Source of the DNA: Vandiemenella viatica
Taxonomy: Eukaryota; Arthropoda; Insecta; Orthoptera; Morabidae
Assembly: GCA_031002005.1 (NCBI GenBank)
Contig: CM061919.1
Location: 33,817,088 to 33,881,087, forward strand
Direction of reading: 5' to 3'
DNA length: 64,000 nucleotides
In this document: positions 47,231 through 58,075 of the stretch, piece after piece
Layout of the letters: each line of letters begins with the position of its first letter
How positions within the stretch are numbered: the first letter of the stretch is position 1
Made by a program: the position numbers and the translations under genes
Notes under the pieces: generated by a model
What the model was told of the DNA's origin: nothing
Seen by the model: only the letters and a program-made list of their open reading frames with translations
Databases searched by the model: none

Positions 47231-47922
47231 ATGGATGCAACAACAACAACCAAATGTGGTATCATAGAGGCCCGCAATGCAATTCGACAAAAGTTACTCG
47301 AACTGAAGACAGGTCAGATTGACTCAAAGAAATTTTTCAAGGATTCATTAAGACCTGTGACAGATACTATGGAACGAGTGTTCTTACCTCAGCGACATAT
47401 ACAGCCGCAGTCTCCTCTCTTGATCAAAGATTTCTTGAAGTCACTTAGTCGAAGTGAGCGAGATTATGATTCAGTGTATGGCGTCCAAAAATGCTTCACT
47501 AATGATTGGGAACTCACCTTGTTACTTTTGATGAAAATGTTATTTTAATCGATGGTACTGAATATGAAAGAACAAGAGGGCTAATGGAATTGTTGTTTTT
47601 GAAAAACCCAAAACAGTATACTGCCAAGGACTTGAAAAGCTATTCTGAAATATTAAACAACACGAGCGCTCACGAGTAAATTTTAGTCCATCAGGCAAAG
47701 TCACCTGGGAATATTAAGTATAAAACCATAATCTCTAAACTCGTAAACCAGTCTGGTTCTGGACTTCTTCCTATGAATGAATATGTGTACTGGGACGATC
47801 CCAATGAACTCGTTGAAAGATTGAAGTTACTTACCTCATCGACATCTGCAGGAGATACAGCACACTCTAACGAAATTTTTTCAGTAGTTGAAGAACTTCG
47901 TGAAAGAGACATCATATTGTAA
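47231..47922 (+). pseudogene. DUF8207-like Polinton protein
   Basis: The N-terminal 105 codons (47,231-47,548) have SLRPVTDTMERVF and YDSVYGVQKCF. After a frameshift near 47,520 the next frame reads ELLFLKNPKQYTAKDLKSY and, after further breaks (a TAA near 47,675), YVYWDDPNELVERLKLL and NEIFSVVEELRER, ending at a TAA at 47,920-47,922. The D-D-P-N-x-L-x-x-R-L-x-L-L block matches what I remember of DUF8207 proteins, which are common in insect Polintons. The function is unknown. It ends 1 nt before the integrase ATG. Confidence 0.65.
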
Positions 47923-47923
47923 C

Positions 47924-48832
47924 ATGGATCAAGTTGTGGCAGAACTCCATAGACCAGCAAGAAGAAATTTCCCAAGACGTCACGTAGTCATCAAAGGACT
48001 GCATGATCTGTGGCAAGCTGATATAGTCGAAATGATCCCATACTCTCGTGAAAACAGTGGCTTCAAGTATATACTGTTGGTGATTGATACTTATTCAAAG
48101 TTTGCATGGGCTATACCTCTCAAGAACAAACAGCTAGTGTGGCTGCTGATGCTATGAAGAGAATCCTAGGTGGAGGTCGTGTTCCTAAAAACTTATAGAC
48201 TGACAACGGAAAAGAGTTTTACAATTCAAAGTTCAAGAAACTCGTGACTAGATATGGTATTAATCACTACTCAACATACACACATCTTAAAGCATCAATA
48301 GTTGAACGGCTAAACAGAACTATTAAGAATGCAATGTGGCAAGAATTCAGCAGACGTGGTTCACATCGGTGGATTGAACTTCTTCCTCAGTTAATGTCAA
48401 ATTATAACAACAAGTGGCACAGCACCATCAAAATGAAACCCTATGATGTAAAGGACAACTTTCTACTTTCAACAGTGTACTTCCGTGTTAAGACTACCAC
48501 ACCAGCAAAATTCAAAGCTGGTGACTATGTCAGGATCAGTAGGTTTAAAGGAAAGTTTGAGAAAGGTTATCTACCAAACTGGTCAACTGAAGTGTTTACC
48601 ATTAGAAAAGTTAAATTTGCAAATCCTGTAACATATTTACTTAAAGATTATCAGGGTAAAAGATATTGTAGGAGCATTTTATCAGCAAGAATTACAATTA
48701 ACAAAACATCCAAGTACATTTCTTGTTGAACGAGTGATAAGGAAAAGGAAGAATATGGCATTAGTGAAGTGGTTAGGTTTTGATAAATCACATAACACAT
48801 GGTTAAATTTAAAAGATTTATTTACATTATAA
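47924..48832 (+). pseudogene. INT: Polinton retroviral-type integrase with chromodomain
   Basis: A DDE integrase that would insert the element and produce the 6-bp duplication. It starts at the ATG at 47,924 (MDQVVAELHRPARRNFPRR). The catalytic residues are visible: Asp in LWQADIVEM, Asp in TDNGKEF, Glu in ASIVERLNRTIKNAMW. The C-terminal chromodomain reads FLVERVIRKRKNMALVKWLG and ends at a TAA at 48,830-48,832. Breaks: a frameshift near 48,130, a TAG at 48,196-48,198 directly before TDNGKEF (where Trp is usual) and a frameshift near 48,690. AATAAA follows at about 48,847. All three DDE residues survive although the gene is dead. Confidence 0.85.
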
Positions 48833-49461
48833 AGTGTATTTTGACCAATAAAAAGTATTACAACATATGTTTGGTTTTATTTCACACATTCATAGAGATA
48901 TAATTTTCTTCATATTTATAAATCAGTGCATTGCTTATACATTTGTTACCTAATACCATGTTACAGTGCACTGACAAACCCCAACAAATGGCCAGACTGT
49001 CACAGATAGTCGGGTACAAATATTTACAATTAATGACTGTCATAGATGACCAAAAACTTTTGTTGTCAAAAGTAAAATCTTATGCTATGACCAAAGACTG
49101 TCACAGATAGACGGGTACAACTATTTACACCAAAAACTTTTGCTAGTACAACTATTTACAATTAATGATATTCTCTAATATTTACAACACAACCCACCCT
49201 CCAGTGCACTGTAAAATATCACGGGATAAACGCTATATTTATTCTTCATTCACACTTATTTTACAAACTCATTCACTCTCTGGTACAGACTTGTGCCCCC
49301 AAGGTAGGGTCCCAATCCCGTCGGGGTAAATATAGCGTTTATCGTCCAATCTACAGACCCAGCTTGGATACTTCAACAGTTGTTACTATATGGAGATTTG
49401 ATGCAAATCGGAGTTGTGTGTGGTGCTTCTCTGGGGTACCATGTAAACAGTCAATATAATC
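48833..49461. other. Intergenic region between convergent INT and PolB
   Basis: No gene. There are direct repeats of about 40-50 bp (GACTGTCACAGATAG followed by CGGGTACAA and TATTTACA) near 48,995 and 49,090. A perfect 17-bp inverted repeat GATAAACGCTATATTTA (49,225-49,241) / TAAATATAGCGTTTATC (49,327-49,343) has an 85-bp loop. CAGTGCACTG occurs at 48,964 and at 49,202. The region would hold both 3' ends and their polyadenylation sites. Confidence 0.55.
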
Positions 49462-52400
49462 TTATATATTAAGTTTTTTAGTTACTGTGCGCCCCAGACC
49501 CTTGGCCCGTCTTGCGGTCTGGTTAGATTCTAGTCGGAATGAATACATATTCGACCTTAGACCCGCAAACTCCTCATCTTTCATAACTCCAACAACCTTT
49601 TCGTTATAGGGTTCTATAATGAAACGATTGTCGGTTTTATATCCAGACGTGTCAAATTCCTCCCTATTGCGTTTCATTACTTCATATGGATCACAGCCAT
49701 TCACCAAATAGATGAAACTGTCTGTGTCCATATAAAGTAATTTCGGGCGTATAAACTGTGGAATGGCGAACTCATAGTGAAATCGATACATCCGCAGTTT
49801 AGACAGATCGAGAAAGCACATCCCGACGTAGACTGGCTTGTTGAAAAGTAACTTCACTTTCGACATCTCCAGAGCCACAAAGTCTTTCTCGAAAATAGTC
49901 ATTCGTTTAAAGTGTGGTGAGCCACAAGCTTGCGGGCACTGCGGCGGCCCACCCAACCTGTACACAATTTCATGTCGCGGTGTTTTCTAAGGTTCTCCAT
50001 TGTTTTGCCGAAAATTTAATTATTCATTAATTTGAAAAAGTCTCTCTCAAATTCTGATTTTGCCGACTGACGAGAACGCGTGTTGAGAGAGATATATTCT
50101 TTCAACCACGGTGACTGGTTGAAAGATATTACCCAATGAACCGTGCCCAACTTCATTCCCAAGCCTACACATTGCTGGAGGACTCGGTAATAGAGAACAT
50201 ACCGAACCTTATCCTCCAACGTAGTCATCAGCTTGGGGTAAATAGATCCAGGGGCAGCTTTGTGGTCTGGACATGTCGGTAGGTCTGCTAGAAAGTCGTG
50301 TATATCTTGGGAATCGTCAAGTCTACATCTAAAACGAAACCCCTAGGTGAGTCGGCTGCTACACTAATGATGTCTATGCATGCAATCTGCTCGACTGATA
50401 ACCATTGAAACCCTCCAGAGGGTAAATACTCTGACATGGCCCAGCCATAAAAAATGTTTACATCAAAATACATGATGAAATTTTCAGGTGAGTTGTGGTT
50501 GTACTCCACCATGTACCGGTTATTTGCCTTGGCATACCTATGGACGCACTGGCAAATACCACCACGAGTTCCACGTTCGAAAAAGAGAAGCATGTCAACA
50601 TCTGTCAGAAGATACAGCTCGACACGCGTTCTCTTTAACATAGCCTGCCACGAAAGGCCTGGAGCTGTGTAATAGAGGGGGGGTCCAGGGTGTAAATCAC
50701 CAAATGTACACTCCTAAATTTTTCAAACACACCTGCAAGTAGCCTTACACCTGTCCCCATGTACAGACTTGCATATTCTTCGAAGTTTTTGATCTGGAAA
50801 ATCCGCGACACTTGTGTCGCGTGCTCGTAATCTTCATCAGAAATGTCTGATTCCGACAACGAACTATAAAATTTAGGCTTTGGAGATAGCGTGGCCTCTT
50901 TGAGCTTGTCCATCGAATCCATATATTCGTATGGGAAGATTCCTTTTCGCTTAACTAGTTGGAACTTCTCAGGGTCCGTAAAACACGCACTGGTAATGTA
51001 CATGAAATGGTCCTCAAGGGTTCCAACCAGTTTATCTAACGAAGACTGCATGAAACGGTACGAGTCCAGGAACCGCAATTTAATTGATGTACCGTTAATC
51101 TTTTTCGAAAACGAAATATAACGTTCAGTGTTGATGGGTAGGACATCCATCCCATCATAATCGAGGTGTGCTAAAGCCTTAAAAATAAAGTGCGCTTCAT
51201 ACCCAGACAAATTATGGAAAAAGTTGGGTATGCACCGTTGATTTTTGTACTTTAAATTACAGTTATTGTGTGCAGCGCCTCTGAATGCACCTGTGATGTG
51301 ACAATGATCGCGAACCTTAACGGCCTCCGGTGCAAAGCCATCACCACAAATGTGGCATACCATAGCACTAGTAAATCGTGTTTCATCATCAGCTGACATT
51401 ACAAGAGGTATGACCGCCTTGTAAATTCCATCAACGTCATGGGCCAGTTGAACGAGTTGTTCCACTAGCCACGTTCTCGGGTTTTACCCCAAGAATGAGT
51501 CGAATCTGTTCAGCTGAGGCTCGTATGCGCAAACGAGCTGGTATGCCGCGGCAAAAGGGAAGTGTTCCTGGACTCCTGTGGAGTAAGAGGCATTAGGGTC
51601 TGGTCTGTACGTATTTCAACAAGCATTCAAAATCCGCGTAAACCACGAATGGTGCACGCTGTTGGTATACAAAATCCTTAAATTTTAAGGTTTTGTCTTC
51701 GTCGCCGGGTAGGGCTACTCTTACAGCGCCAACCCTTGCGCAATCAGTCTCATGGCGTTCCAAGAGATCTTGGCGACTGAAATGCTGCAGACATCTATCA
51801 CAAATGAAAATTGCGTTTTTACATTTAGTTATAGATGACTTGACTAAGTTTGACAAGTTCTTGATCCAGCAGTAGTGAAACTTATCGTCACCCTCTGTAA
51901 TCAACAACATGTTGATATGGAAATCGCGTTTGACTGCAGTATGATGGAAGGGGCCTACAACTCTATGTTTTCCATTTTTTGGTTCCAAGCCGTAGACATT
52001 GATCGAATATTCAGGATTTTGCCTCTCAAATTTAGAAATGTCTGACAATTTTACAGGGAATTCTATGACTGCAAAATCTAAATTGTACTTGGACCGTGTT
52101 AGAGAATACTTCCTATCCAAGTGCGGGTTCTTTCCACCTGTTCGTGAAATGTGAGGATCGTCCAATAAAAACATCGATCGTCGTTGTTTTGAACGTTGAT
52201 TATTGCTTTCTTTGCTTGGATATCGGATGGCAGAGCTATAAATGAAGAGCCCCGATACAGCGGTTTGAATTTAGCTACATGGATATCGACGGCATTAATT
52301 TGATCTAGGGTTTTGCCACTATCCCGATCTTGGAATTCACTATATCTCTTCAAAATATCTTGACGCACATATACATCATACCATTCTTCCAGGTGAGTGC

Positions 52401-52988
52401 TTAATATAATTTCTCTCATGTTTAGCATAAAACAACTACGGCTGATTTTAGTGATATTGTTCTTCTGAATTTGGAAAAGACAATCCAACCCAACCTGGCA
52501 TTTTATAGCTGGTGATGAAGTATTGTTAATAATCGCGGAAATTTGGTCTTTAAAAATTCCAAAACATGCTCTAATATAATTTTCTTGATCTTTAAAATTT
52601 TCTGAATTAATAACTGATACATGGAGTAACCTATTCCCGAAATCCCGTGCCCTGATAGTTGGCTTCAAGTGCGTAGCCTCTGGCTTACCTTTTTCCCCAC
52701 TCGCGTTAACGGTTGCTTGTGTTTTGGGCGCCCACTGGGACGATGGTTCGTCTGTCGCCCAGAGTGCTTCTACTGGTGACAGAGTGACTAGTAGATCCTC
52801 ATCAATTGGATCTGCCCACTCACTGGTGCTGGGATTGTTTATGCCCACTGGTGGAATACCCCACGCACTGCTGCTGGGTTGGGTTATGTCCACTGTTGGA
52901 ATACCCCTCGCACAGGTGCTGGGTTGGTTTATGTAGACTATTGGAATATCCCATAGTGCTGCGAGGTCTGGTGGTGACATATAAACAT
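49462..52988 (-). pseudogene. POLB: Polinton protein-primed DNA polymerase B, main exon
   Basis: The replication enzyme of the element. In order on the minus strand: an N-terminal linker with three ~18-residue repeats (PSTCARGIPTVDITQ type); a region ending NNDDRCFYW; exonuclease motif FVVYADFECLL (51,620); a Cys/His cluster CHICG...RDHCHITGAFRG; FHNLSGYEAHF; FYSSLSESDISDEDYEHA; motif A YFDVNIFYGWAMSEYLP (50,450); EFERDFFKLMNN before FGKTMENLRKH; motif C LLYMDTDSFIY (49,720); C-terminal TKKL. Breaks: frameshifts near 52,130, 51,595, 50,660 (in a C7 run) and 50,320, and in-frame TAA near 51,485 and 50,013. The catalytic Asp residues of motifs A and C are intact. The exon begins with AG acceptor ...TTTGCAG at 52,989 in phase 1. 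Confidence 0.85.
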
Positions 52989-53844
52989 CTGCAAATTGAC
53001 ACGAAAAATTAGAGTCATAGTTACAAGTATGGAAAACAAAGCAGTCAATAAAATGAATACATTACCTGACATTTTAATCCTTTTTCATGGACCGTCATCA
53101 TGGGATGTCATCCATTTGTGTGTAGGTTGCACACTGGTGAGGCCAACAGTATTCACATCATCAGAGACATCTGCAATATAATAAATAATGTCTGTCATTT
53201 ATGCGTTAAGTATTAACATGAAAAATAATTTAAGTATCAAACACTTGCCAGTAGTAAAACAATCCATCAATTCCTGAGTGTTAATCACAGGCAAAGCACC
53301 TCCACTCACATCTACAACAAAATAAATAATGTGAATCACATAGGCACTAAGCAATCACATAAAAAAAATTATTTAAAGTATTAACTACTTACTGGTAAGG
53401 TCAACAGCATTCACATCATCAGAAGCATCTGAAACAAAATAAATAATGTCAGTAACATATGCACTAAGTATTCACACGAAAAATTATTTAAAGTATTAAA
53501 TACTTGCCAGTAGTAAAACAATCAATCATTTCCTGAGTAGAGATCTCAGGAAAAGCACATTCACTCACATCTACAACAAATTAAATAATGTCAATCACAT
53601 AGGCACTAAGCAATCACATAAAAAATTAGTTAAAGTATTAACTACTTACTGGTAAGGTCAACAGCATTCACATCATCTGAAGCATCTGCAACAAAATAAA
53701 TAATGTCAGTCACATATGCACTAAGTATTCACACTAAAAATTATTTAAAGTATTAAATACTTGCCAGTAGTAAAACAATCCATAATTTCCTGAGTGGAGA
53801 TCTCAGGAAAAGCACATTCACTCACATCTACAACAAAATAAATA

Positions 53845-53926
53845 ATAATTATGTACGTTTTCGCTGCGGCAATGCTTTATAAAAACTTCTCGTGTTTCAA
53901 GCCGCGTCAGAATTGAAAAAAAATAA
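53845..53926. other. ~80-bp insertion in one intron of the microexon array
   Basis: The intron between exons A3 and B3 is 161 nt instead of about 80. The extra sequence (with TTTTCGCTGCGGCAATGC) is absent from the other introns and recognised nowhere else in the window. Confidence 0.5.
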
Positions 53927-54092
53927 TGTCAATCACATAGGCACTAAGCATTCACATAAAAAAATTATTTAAAATATTAGCTACTTACTGTTAAGGCCAA
54001 CAGCATTCACATCATCAGAAGCATCTGCAACAAAATAAATAATGTCAGTCACATATGCACTAAGTATTCACACGAAAAATTATTTAAAGTAT

Positions 54093-55048
54093 TGTAATGG
54101 TCCAAATATTAATATGTGTATGAGAATAAATGTTGTAAGATTGATTCGTGAATATTCGAGAGAGCTGCTCCACTTAGCGCTCACCCGTAGGCATCAGGTG
54201 CTGAGTCGCGAATTCCATACACATGCCGCGGAGCAATGCCCTGGCTAGCGCCAGTAACCTGATTGTATATAAAGGGAGACGCCATCTTGTCTCGCGCTCT
54301 GCAGTTCAGTTGACCAACGAGACTGGCACGATTTAGCAAGGTAATAGTTGCGAGTCGGTCTGCTGCCGCATGGCAGTTAGACTTAGTCTCTTCTAGTCTT
54401 CTTGTAGTATTAGTATTTCATTCTGTTATATATCTCATCTGTCTGTAAGTTCCAGTATCATCACGCATTCCTAATTTAACTTATAACTTGAGCCTTGCAT
54501 CATTGTTTTATAATGTTCGCGTTGGGTATTCCTAATCTTAATAGTTATCATTGGTTCCAAATCATGCAATACTTAAATCATTATTACACGTCTGAAGAAG
54601 AGTTAGTTCCTTTATTGTCAATACCATATTGGTACATATGGTAGCTACTGCGCGTGTTATTCCTCCCATCATAACTTAGTTGGAAATGCGGACGCATGTA
54701 TTATGTTAGGTATCTAAAGAATAAATACTCTCATTCAATCCACTCTTCTGGTGTTCACAATCATTTATCAGTCGTTAGAGTAAGTTACCCGGTTGTTTCA
54801 GATATAATATATATGATGTGAGTAATATGTCGCTGAGGTAAGAAGTACATGTTTTATCTATTGCTAAGAATAATGTTAACTTCATTGACTACTAATTAAC
54901 GCAGTTGGCGAATGTGCTTCACTAAACTCGCCTGGTGTCAGACTGACAATTCTATATTAATCCGCCCACTTGATAATTGCTCAATGTAATAATATCATAA
55001 AACGCTCACAAAGCGAAAGACCACTACAACCACGGCTAATCCTTTACA
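54093..55048 (+). mobile_element. Solo LTR in an intron of the microexon array
   Basis: 956 bp starting TGTAATGG and ending CTTTACA, with terminal TGTAA/TTACA. It is flanked by the 4-bp duplication GTAT (54,089-54,092; 55,049-55,052). Inside are a TATA box (GTATATAAAGG at about 54,267), an initiator-like TCAGTTG near 54,307 and the polyadenylation signal AATAAA at about 54,720, in the right order for an LTR on the plus strand. No internal retroelement sequence remains. The 4-bp duplication fits Ty3/gypsy. Removing it with one GTAT leaves an intron of 79 nt, equal to its siblings. Confidence 0.85.
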
Positions 55049-55593
55049 GTATTAAATACTTGCCAGTAGTAAAACAATCCATAATTTCCTGAGTGGAGAT
55101 CTCAGGAAAAGCACATTCACTCACATCTACAACAAAATAAATAATGTCAATCACATAGGCACTAAGCATTCACATAAAAAATTATTTAAAGTATTAACTA
55201 CTTACTGGTAACGCCAACAGTATTCACATCATCAGAAGCATCTGCAACAAAATAAATAATGTCAGTCACATATGCACTAAGTATTCACACGAAAAATTAT
55301 TTATAGTATTAAACACTTGCCAGTAGTAAAACAATCCAAAATTTCCTGAGTGGAGATCTCAGGAAAAGCACATTCACCCACATCTACAACAAAATAAATA
55401 ATGTCAATCATATGCTTTAATCATTCACGTAAAAAAATTATTTAAAGTATTAGCTACTTACTGTAAGGTCAACAGCAGTATTATTCACATCGTCAGAGGC
55501 ATCTGCAACAAAAGGAATAATGCCAGTCACATATGCACTAAGTATTCACATGAAAAAAATAATCTGTAACATAAAATTATGTTAATAACTTAC

Positions 55594-55695
55594 CGCCTGC
55601 AAGATTGTATCGCACCTCAAGGTTGCCCATGGTTACCGATCGTGAGTCTACAATAGAAAAAAAATAATTAGTCTTATCAAAACGAGTAAATTTAT

Positions 55696-55745
<50 letters not shown>

Positions 55746-55926
55746 CCAGTCAGAAATCCAACACTGATTTGTTGGGAGATATTAGGAAGACCTGTGAAAT
55801 AAAATTAAAATCAAACTTACTTATTTATAGTAATAATTAATAACAGAAAATTAACTCGCCATTTGCCAAATACTGTTCGATGTCTTCAGCAGTCAGTACT
55901 GGAGAAAAACCTGATGTGCGGTCCAT
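55594..55926 (-). CDS. POLB: Predicted first coding exons of PolB
   Basis: Proposed exon 1 starts at the ATG at 55,926 (context ATCATGG; MDRTSGFSPVLTAEDIEQYL) and ends at 55,860 with a GC donor (GCGAGT), 67 nt, phase 1. Exon 2, 55,791-55,747, is 45 nt, acceptor TTTCACAG, donor GTCAGG (weak), phase 1. Exon 3, 55,647-55,594, is 54 nt, acceptor TTGTAG, donor GTAAGT, phase 1. It contains an in-frame ATG in an excellent context (ACCATGG at about 55,630) that could be an alternative start. All three match the phase of the array downstream. A strong GTAAGT at about 55,815 is an alternative donor for exon 1 but lies past a stop. Confidence 0.55.
55700..55741. repeat. Poly(A) tract of about 40
   Basis: A run of about 40 A's on the plus strand, beside the proposed donor of PolB exon 2. 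On the minus strand it is a T tract within the intron. It may be the tail of a lost retroposon or a slippage product. Confidence 0.8.
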
Positions 55927-56289
55927 GATGTTCACTATGTAAGATACTGATGAACAATGAGGATGAGAAGAAGGTCTGCACAGAATTTATACTCTGTCAC
56001 GTATGGTAAATTGTGTTATGGAAAGTACCCGAGTCCATACACACACCAGGAATAGTGCATAACGGAAACCGTTGCTCGCCAAGCGACCGTGCTACTTTCA
56101 CCGACGTATCATCCACACCGAGTTACAGTACACTCGGAAATAGCGCGACATAATTACTGTACAGCAGTATCACACAGACTGAGGTTAGCACTGTTCGCTG
56201 CTGCCATCTCGCGGCGGCGCACCGGGGCCTGGAGGGGAGGGGAGGGAGGTCCCCCCCCCACCCCCTGACGTCACGGGGAAAATCGTGCC
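55927..56289. other. Upstream flank of PolB
   Basis: No gene. It should contain the PolB promoter and possibly the Polinton right end, but I could not find a terminal inverted repeat matching the capsid side. GCCATCTCGCGGCGGCG and a run of C/G tracts occur at 56,205-56,280. Confidence 0.4.
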
Positions 56290-56945
56290 AGGAACCTTAT
56301 GAGAATACTACTGATGGGAGACTCGATGCTATTACCACATACAAACGCCAGTAATCTGCGCTATATAGTCTAGGCAGCAAAGTAAAATATACGGACACAC
56401 ATGTCTTTTGTCGAAATACGAAAATATTCTTGATTGGTCACTTTCAACCACCATATCTCTTACACTACCACAGTTACTGAAATCCGGCCAAAGTTGTGAT
56501 CGACTGTGTGCTACTGCCACACATAAACACCAGTGATCTGCGCTAGATTGTTTTGGCTGAAAAGTGATATACAATGACACATACATTTCTGGTAGAAATA
56601 TGAAAGTGCCGCAGGTCGAACACTTTCAACCACCATATCTTCCATACCCACATAGCCACCGACATCTAACCCCCTTAGTACACGATAGGAGACACGATAC
56701 CACTATCACACACAAACACCATTGGTCTATGCTATGTAGTTGTGGCAGCAGAGTGACGTATATGGAGACACGTGTCTTTGGTCGAAATACGAAAATGTTC
56801 TGCATCGACCACTTTTAACCATGCCCACAGCTATCGACATTCGGCCAAAGTTGTACATGACAGGAAACTCCATGCTACTTTCACACACAAAGACCAGTGA
56901 TCTGTTCTAGGTAGTGGTGGCTGGAAAGTGAAATATTGGAAAACA
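56290..56945. repeat. ~190-bp tandem repeat, 3.5 units
   Basis: Units begin near 56,315, 56,505, 56,690 and 56,870. They share ACACA(T/C)AAACACCAGT(G/A)ATCTG, GAAATACGAAAAT and CACTTTCAACCACCATATCT blocks. Inverted, degenerate relatives are at 15,580-15,790 and 16,555-16,690. The array is followed by an AT microsatellite at about 56,955-56,980. Confidence 0.75.
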
Positions 56946-56999
56946 CCACGTCTATTTATATATATATATAGATATATAAGATTTCAAGACAAGGACAAT

Positions 57000-58075
57000 G
57001 TCACATTCGGCTATCTTTAAGACATCTGTAGTAATATTGTCTACACCAGCCCCTTTATGTTTTTTCACCTTTCTTATTTCCTTCATGATTTCCTCCGGAT
57101 GAATTTCAGATTTTTTTAGTATCTTCAATTCTAGTTGTGTTTTAATCTCGTTCTTCTAATTAGACCCTACCGTTTCTGATTCATTGTCCCTAATGCTTTC
57201 ACTAAACCAGTTACTTAAAATCTCCGCCCTTTTCAAATCCTCAGTAACTTTTTCTCCATCCGTATCTATAAGTGTCTCTTCCCTCCCTTCCCCTCAGTTT
57301 TCTGATATAGCCATAGAAATTTCTAGATGCATCTGTCAATGGTCCTCCTGCACTAACAATACTCTTCATAAACCCATCTTTAGCCACATTCTTTGCTGTT
57401 ATTAAGTACATGTTTAGTTGTTTTAAATATTCCCTACTACCCTGCTGTCTCTTAACCCTGTTATGTTCTCTTCCTACCAACCTGTTTAACCTCCTCACTT
57501 CCCTATTATAGTACATAGGTTCTCTACTTCTCTTTATTTTCTGCCTTGGAATAAATTTTTCTTCCCACATTGACTCTACTGTACTTGTGCCTTCCTTCCA
57601 TTTGCTGAATCGATCTCTGAAATATCTCTTCAAATATGAAACCTGTGCCTTTTTATAATTGGACCTATTTCCCCTTCTGTTTTGGCTGCTGTTTTACTGA
57701 ATCCTCTAATATTCATCAGAACTGCTTCATGATCACTTATTCCTTCACTTACTTGACACCCCACAAGGTTTTCATCGGGCGTAATTAGAAATATGTAATA
57801 TAATATCCAAAATATTTTGTCCCCTAGTGTTTTGCTCAACCACTTGTGTAAATCCTCCTTCCCCTATTAAGATATTTGCAAATCTTTGTTCCCTTGTGTT
57901 ATTTATCCTATTTCCTTCCCAGTTTACACCTGGTAAATTTAAATCCCCACCAATGATCTCGCCTCTGAGATCTGAGTATGAATTTAATTTCTCCCCAAGA
58001 CCCTCATCTTCTTCTGTCATTCTTCCACCGCGGTAAACAGCCTCCACTCTGATTTTTTTTCTTTTTAACCACCCC
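57000..58075 (-). pseudogene. LINE fragment: AP endonuclease C-terminus and pre-RT region
   Basis: A minus-strand fragment of an APE-type LINE distinct from LINE A/B. The endonuclease part (58,047-57,630) contains GGDLNLPGVNWEG (active-site G-D-x-N) and, in the next frame, VSEGISDHEAVLMNI (S-D-H motif). The linker (57,633-57,241) has SREPMYYNREVRRLNRL and FYGYIRKLRG, as in CR1-like elements. Coding for HKGAGVDNITTDVLK, just before the first reverse transcriptase block, is at about 57,000-57,060. The rest of the reverse transcriptase is missing. Confidence 0.8.

Larger units (their letters stand above)
53066..55502 (-). repeat. Tandem array of phase-1 microexons at the 5' end of PolB
   Basis: On the minus strand, two exon types alternate. 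Type A is 63 nt (53,311-53,249; 53,570-53,508; 53,827-53,765; 55,126-55,064; 55,383-55,321). Type B is 36 nt (53,428-53,393; 53,685-53,650; 54,024-53,989; 55,241-55,206), plus a damaged 41-nt copy at 55,502-55,462. A 105-nt exon (53,170-53,066) is a B type extended at its 3' side. Every exon follows an AG acceptor (TTGTAG before A; TTGCAG or TTTCAG before B). Every A ends at GCAAGT, every B at GTAAGT. The introns are 77-81 nt, apart from those with insertions. All intact exons are multiples of 3 in phase 1, open in the frame that joins PolB at 52,988. The 105-nt exon contains one TGA (53,085-53,087). Splicing is inferred, not observed. Confidence 0.75.

Noticed and set aside
52724..53012. Plus-strand frames over the PolB N-terminal repeats
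   Set aside because: They are antisense translations of the ~54-bp repeats and have no independent support.
53066..55502. CRISPR-like regularly spaced repeats
   Set aside because: The spacing is regular, but both exon-like and intron-like parts repeat, with splice signals at each boundary. There are no unique spacers and the context is eukaryotic transposon DNA.
42852..55926. An exogenous adenovirus-like or other DNA virus genome
   Set aside because: The combination of retroviral-type integrase with protein-primed PolB, capsid genes, protease and ATPase is the Polinton set. The genes are broken and embedded among host repeats.
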